Assembly (NCBI GenBank): GCA_963854835.1
Contig: OY978527.1
Span: 16,377,584 to 16,441,583, forward strand
Direction: 5' to 3'
DNA from: Megamerina dolium
Lineage: Eukaryota; Arthropoda; Insecta; Diptera; Megamerinidae
Length of the DNA: 64,000 nucleotides
The position numbers and the translations under genes are program-made. The first letter of the stretch is position 1. Every line of letters starts with the position of its first letter. Shown here one piece after another: positions 59,388 through 64,000 of the stretch. Under the pieces are notes generated by a model. That model saw only the letters and a program-made list of their open reading frames with translations, was not told where the DNA came from and did not search any database.

Positions 59388-60110
59388 TTAATTATTTGTT
59401 CGGTTGCAGAATTCTTCTACTACCTTCCTCATAATAACATCACGCATTATTTCAAGCATGTCTTTGTGGGGTATGTTCCACATTTCGAGTTCATCAATAA
59501 ATTGGCGACCCAGTGTGGACATCCTCCTGCTTGCCAATGCAGGACACTGGCACACTATGTGCGCCGCTGTCTCTGCCTCCTCTATGCATAATCTGCAAAT
59601 GTCAGCATCCTCCCCATCAACAAGACCCATCTTGCTGAGGTGGTACCTGAAATTGCCATGCCCAGTTATTAATGCAGTCAACCAGCTTAGAGTCATTCGT
59701 CCTAGACTGAGAGCCCTCCCCGATTCACTGCCCTTTGATAGCCTCAACGAAGCCTTTGCCTGTCTACAAGTAGATAAGTTCTCCCATCTCGTAAGATGGA
59801 GTTTCTTTATCCACTCTTCGACCTTTGCATTCACCGTCCCGCTGCTGAGAGCAACTACTGGTTCCGGTCCATAAAATTCAGCTTCAGATCCTTGTCTAGC
59901 CAAGGCGTCTGCAGCTTTATTCTGTTCTATACCAATGTGTCCCTTCAGAAAGGTGCAAGATTTTCTTACCTTTCCATCCAATAGATGGTCTAGCACATGC
60001 ATTACACCAAGCATTTCTGCTTGATAGACCGATAAGTATCTTCCCAGATTCAGAGTGCATGCCAGTCCCAACTCTTTAGAGAAGAGATTCCAGCCCCCGC
60101 TCTGCCTACA
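59388..60110 (-). pseudogene. LINE RNase H and C-terminal region
   Basis: Minus strand, open for 227 codons: the end of an RNase H domain (YLSVYQAEMLGVMHVL, then GHIGIEQNKAADALARQGS), GPEPVVALSSG, MTLSWLTALITGHGNFRYHL, and a terminal zinc motif CRLCIEEAETAAHIVCQCP. The segment that should hold the central catalytic Asp of RNase H is deleted. Typical of I/Loa-type LINEs. Confidence 0.8.
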
Positions 60111-63100
60111 AATGTGTTAAGTGACAAATTAACAATTTTTCAGGAGAATATATCCATAGGTCTCTGTTGTTAGTACTATATGTTGTTAGATATGTTAGAT
60201 ATGATACATGTTCAATTTTCAAAATTTTCACAAAGTTAATCGTTTCATTAATCCATTAGAATTTGAAATTTCATGAGTCAGGTAAATTTATTTAAGCATA
60301 AACATGTTGGCGAAATGCAGTAGTGTGGTACAGCGGACTAAACTCCATGAATATCTATGATTTACAAACGATTTTAAATGAATGTGGCTTAACTCTTGTC
60401 GAGCAAATGGAAGAACTCGTTCCAACTAAGAAGTTGTTGTATGCGGAACTCGTTGGAGGGCGATGACGAAGAAGCTGTCAACTAGATCGAGAGAGCAAAA
60501 AACAGAGTCTACGGGTGATGCATATTTCTTGTATTCGGCTAAAATCTATCAAAATCGGTTGTGTTGACGAAATGCGCAAGTAAGTGGTTTATGTCGCAAT
60601 GGTGTTAAATGCCCCATGTCATTTTCACTGATAGCCGAAAAGTTATGTTACCCCTTGGATTGGTCTCTACGAACTCATACCAGCCCATAATTTCAGAGCG
60701 TCTCACAATGAGATATCGTAAAAATTCTATACAACAAAGTACTTGAACAAAGTGCTCATAGCATTGAACGCAATAAAAAACTATTATTGTGTAGGTCTGG
60801 GCTCCTTATCTAGCCCAAATTGGACCTATGATTTGAATAGAGCCACAAATGTTTAAAAGACCCTTGATTAGCATACTGATGGGTTTCATTTCAGAGCGTT
60901 GCTTAGACAACCGCCATGCAACCTACTTAGACGTAGTTGAACTTGATAAATCGCACAGCTGTGGCGGCCAAATAAACTGTAAGGTTTTCGATATTCTGTG
61001 CAAATACCCAGCACTCGTACGTCATAGCTAGCTGGTTCAATTGTAGATAGAAAGTTTACTTCGCTTTACACGCAGCTCGGAGCCGGATAAGATGTGGAAG
61101 CGAAAGTGCAATACCACAATCGGCTCTACCGAGCTAGTCTAAGTACATTCGCCTAATCAAAACATTGCATCAATCTCTAGCCGAAGATGCTTGCATGTCT
61201 TTAGTGGAACCTAAATGAGACTTCAGTCAATTTTGTAGCCATTTCTAGTATTCCTTTATATTACTTTACATTACATGGGAAATAATTTCAATAAGTTCCA
61301 ATTTTTTTTAAAATGTGAGTCGAGAGAGGGAGTGTATGAGTAAACTTCGGAAGTATTTCGCCATATAAATCTTACTGAGTACCTTGCCAGGTATGATGAT
61401 TTAGAATGGTCATGGGCATTTTTTGGGGGGGGGGGGGGGGTGGATTTCCAATTGACCATTTCTTCAACTTTTTATGATTCGCGTCAAATATTTTGAAGTC
61501 AAAATGTGTCTTAAAAACCGATTTTAATTTGATGCTCTTGTGTCAAGTAATGCAAGTATTGAATAATGAGTTTGAATTTTTGTTCATGGCTGACAGCAAT
61601 TCGAAAAGTACTACATTCTATGGAGTATGGTTACAATAACAAAAAAAAATTTCAATTTCTCAAAATTCACTTAAAAACTCGAGTCGCAATTTTGCGCCTT
61701 TTTGTCTGAAACGCATAATGATCATTGACAAGCATTTAAGCTAAGCAATACGACAGGCAATCATTATCAAAATGATAAGAATTTGACAGAAAATAAAGAA
61801 TAAAAAACAAAAAACAAAAACGACGTACCATCGCAATTTCTTATAATAATGATTGAAAATAATAGCCTAAAAATAAAAACAATCGCGGAACTGCTGCACA
61901 CACATATCCGTATATAAATATGAGCGAAATTGAACTTTGATGTTTAAAAATAAATATTAAATATTTGTTATATAAAATCAAAACAAATTAAAATAAATAA
62001 AATCAAAGCAAAAATATGTCTTCTTCATATTATATTGTATGTATGTGGGTAAATGCCCCTTATCACAATGAGTACGTACATAGCAATACTCGTATGTACG
62101 AGTAGATAACTATTCATTTGAAGGCAACTATGTTGTAAATGTGATTAATTGAATACAATTTTGTCTTGTATAAAATAGTATGTAATGCAGACATGTATGT
62201 AAGTATGTGCCAGAATATATTACATAGTATCGACTAGCATAGAAATTAGACAAAAGCAATAAATTTGTTCCACTTTTCAAACAAAATAGCCTTTTCGGCT
62301 CGAACACTTAGTCCAAACATATATTGAGTTCTCTTCTGAAATACTTATATTTATATTGTATATGGATGTCTTTCCAAATATCCGATTCTTTAGATACGAA
62401 CATAGGAATTAGTCGCGGAAGAAGGTTACAATCTAGAAAATATGGTGGATGTACGTCGAAATTTGTATCTTAATTGATTGAATTCCGATATGAATGATGT
62501 ATAAAAGTTCACTTTAACATAAGCTAAAGGTTTCCCTTCAAAACACCAACGCGAAATCAGCGCGATTATCAAAAAACAGAACATTTATGGACTCAACAAT
62601 GGCAGCGACTTATGATTATATACATACATAAATATTATTGAATTTTGTGGAACTAGACACTTAATCCCATCTACATATCAATATATGATATATATGTATA
62701 TTAAGTGATGCTTCAATGAGTCGAACCATGCATATACAAGTATGTTTTAAAAATATTTACACATTTATATTGAAGTAATAAATACTAAAAGTCAAAACAA
62801 ATAATGATTCGTATCTATATGTAAACAATAACAATATGAAATTTCGAGCAAATATTGTAGGTAATTAAAAATGATCGTTTACAAGAAATTTTAATTCTTA
62901 AGGCCTAACCATAATATGCATATATCATACACCGGTGTGTGTTAAATATGTACATACATCAACTTGTATATTATATTTTATATAGCAGTTTTTTAATTTC
63001 GTAAGGTTTATGATCTGCAATTAATTGTAAAAGATATTATAATTATAAAATTGTTCGTGTTTAAATAAAGATATATCGATAAGTAACATCTCTGTGTATT

Positions 63101-63363
63101 GTTCTTTGACAGACATCTAATTTCAATCGTCAGCATTAAGTACGTAATTTTTGAGAGTAGAAAAACTGAAAGTGATTGCTACCATTGAACCATCTGCAAG
63201 CTAAGACGGGTACAAAATAAAATTCAATGATGAAAAATTTGACCTCGGTTGCGGTACACATGCAATTTTGTTACAGAAAACAAAAAACGGTTTAAAAAGT
63301 ATATCTTTCTAAATTGGGTTAATAATTTGTATTTTCTTGTTATTCAACATATACTCATACATA
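60111..63363. other. Long stretch without recognised genes
   Basis: AT-rich. A 60-codon frame at 60849-61031 and a possible LINE trace near 60395-60470 (EELVPTKKLLYAELVGG) cannot be supported. A run of 16 G lies at 61425-61440. Confidence 0.4.
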
Positions 63364-63364
63364 T

Positions 63365-63992
63365 ACAGGGTGATTTTTTAGCAACTCTCTTTTTGGCAAC
63401 ACTGTTTTTGGCAGCTCAGCTGTTTTCGTGTAACATATTACTGTCAAACATGTTCAGTTTGGTCTATAATTTAACCATGAATCGACTTACAAACGAACAA
63501 CACTTGCAGATTATTGAATTTTTTGACCAAAATGGAAGAGTCGGACTTGGCTGACATGTGGTTTCAACAAGACGGTACCACATGCCGCACAGCACACGAA
63601 AAAATGGCCCAATTGAGAGACGAGTTCCGTAAACATTTGTGGCCGGTCAACTGACCGCCTAGATCGTGCGATTTAACGCCTTTAGACTATTTTTTGTGAG
63701 GCTATGTTAAGGCTCATGTCTATAGCGACAAGCCTGCAACGGTTGACGTACTGGAAGCCAATATTGAAGAATTTATTCGTGAGATATCGACCGATATGTT
63801 TGAGAGAGTATGACAAAAGTGGACCCAGTGTATGAACCATTTGAGGCGCAGCCGCGGTCAACATTTACATGAAATCATCTTTAAATATTGAATTATATAG
63901 TCTCGATAGAACTCAAATAAAGATTTCATACATTTCTCTAAATTTTATGTATTTTTTTTTAATAAAAAAAATCTTAAAAAAACGTCCTGTAT
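63365..63992 (+). mobile_element. Tc1-mariner family Y, internally deleted copy
   Basis: Ends TATACAGGGTGATTTTTTAG and, inverted, TATACAGGACGTTTTTTTAA, with TA at the borders. It keeps MNRLTNEQHLQIIEF near 63476. The helix-turn-helix and first catalytic block are deleted near 63530, and it resumes with the C-terminal transposase region (about 63540-63880, with stops). About 630 bp, a deletion derivative of the family seen at 31203-32362. Confidence 0.8.
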
Positions 63993-64000
63993 AAATAAAT

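Noticed and set aside
60849..61031. 60-codon plus-strand frame
   Set aside because: Isolated, not recognised, no splice context.

Overview
The window looks like nuclear DNA of a higher fly (Diptera, Schizophora; a tephritid-type genome is my best guess, from general resemblance rather than a search). Coding exons carry GT-AG introns of about 60 nt. The intergenic DNA is AT-rich and packed with degraded LINEs, mariners, solo LTRs, MITEs and a tRNA-derived SINE. No prokaryotic feature, CRISPR array or complete virus is present.

Host genes. Three minus-strand paralogues of one transcription-factor-like family were assembled by hand from exons: A (10319 to 1022), B (19382 to 17243) and C (43716 to 36604). 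All share an N-terminal KCG plus C-x2-C-x12-H-x4-H knuckle, then two MADF-type domains, then a row of C2H2 fingers. A additionally has a THAP domain and a coiled coil at its N-terminus. In A and C the domains are separated by introns of 6.8 kb and 4.3 kb filled with transposons. Every exon junction from the knuckle exon onward is phase 0. Between B and C, on the plus strand, sit two ordinary genes: GHITM (six exons, 345 aa, mitochondrial inner membrane) and a LanC-like protein 3 homologue (single coding exon, 419 aa).

At 46.0-48.4 kb is a tail-to-tail pair. One gene is a PIF/Harbinger (HARBI1-like) transposase of 401 aa whose third catalytic residue appears to be Q instead of E. The other is an intact three-exon Myb/SANT/MADF-like partner of 298 aa. 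This resembles the co-domesticated transposase/MADF pairs known in Drosophila, and with the A/B/C cluster it is the most interesting content.

Mobile DNA. There are LINE remnants of Jockey-like (1-465, 5003-7384), I-like (52.6-55.2 kb), RTE-like (8.2, 20.3, 33.3 and 38.5 kb) and other RNase H-bearing types (32.4, 35.4, 59.4 kb). One mariner with a TA duplication sits inside the I-like LINE. Two relics of another Tc1-mariner family lie at 31.2 and 63.4 kb. A Ty3/Gypsy integrase relic and two inverted copies of one solo LTR are present. A 1.3-1.6 kb noncoding repeat occurs four times, with a GGGCGTGG motif every 142-156 bp. A tRNA-derived SINE family has about nine copies. Several inverted-repeat elements carry TAA, TTA, TA or TTAA target duplications. 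Large stretches (2.2-2.9, 13.1-14.9, 22.2-24.6, 29.8-31.2, 48.9-50.1, 51.3-52.6, 57.2-58.1 and 60.1-63.4 kb) contain nothing I can call a gene.
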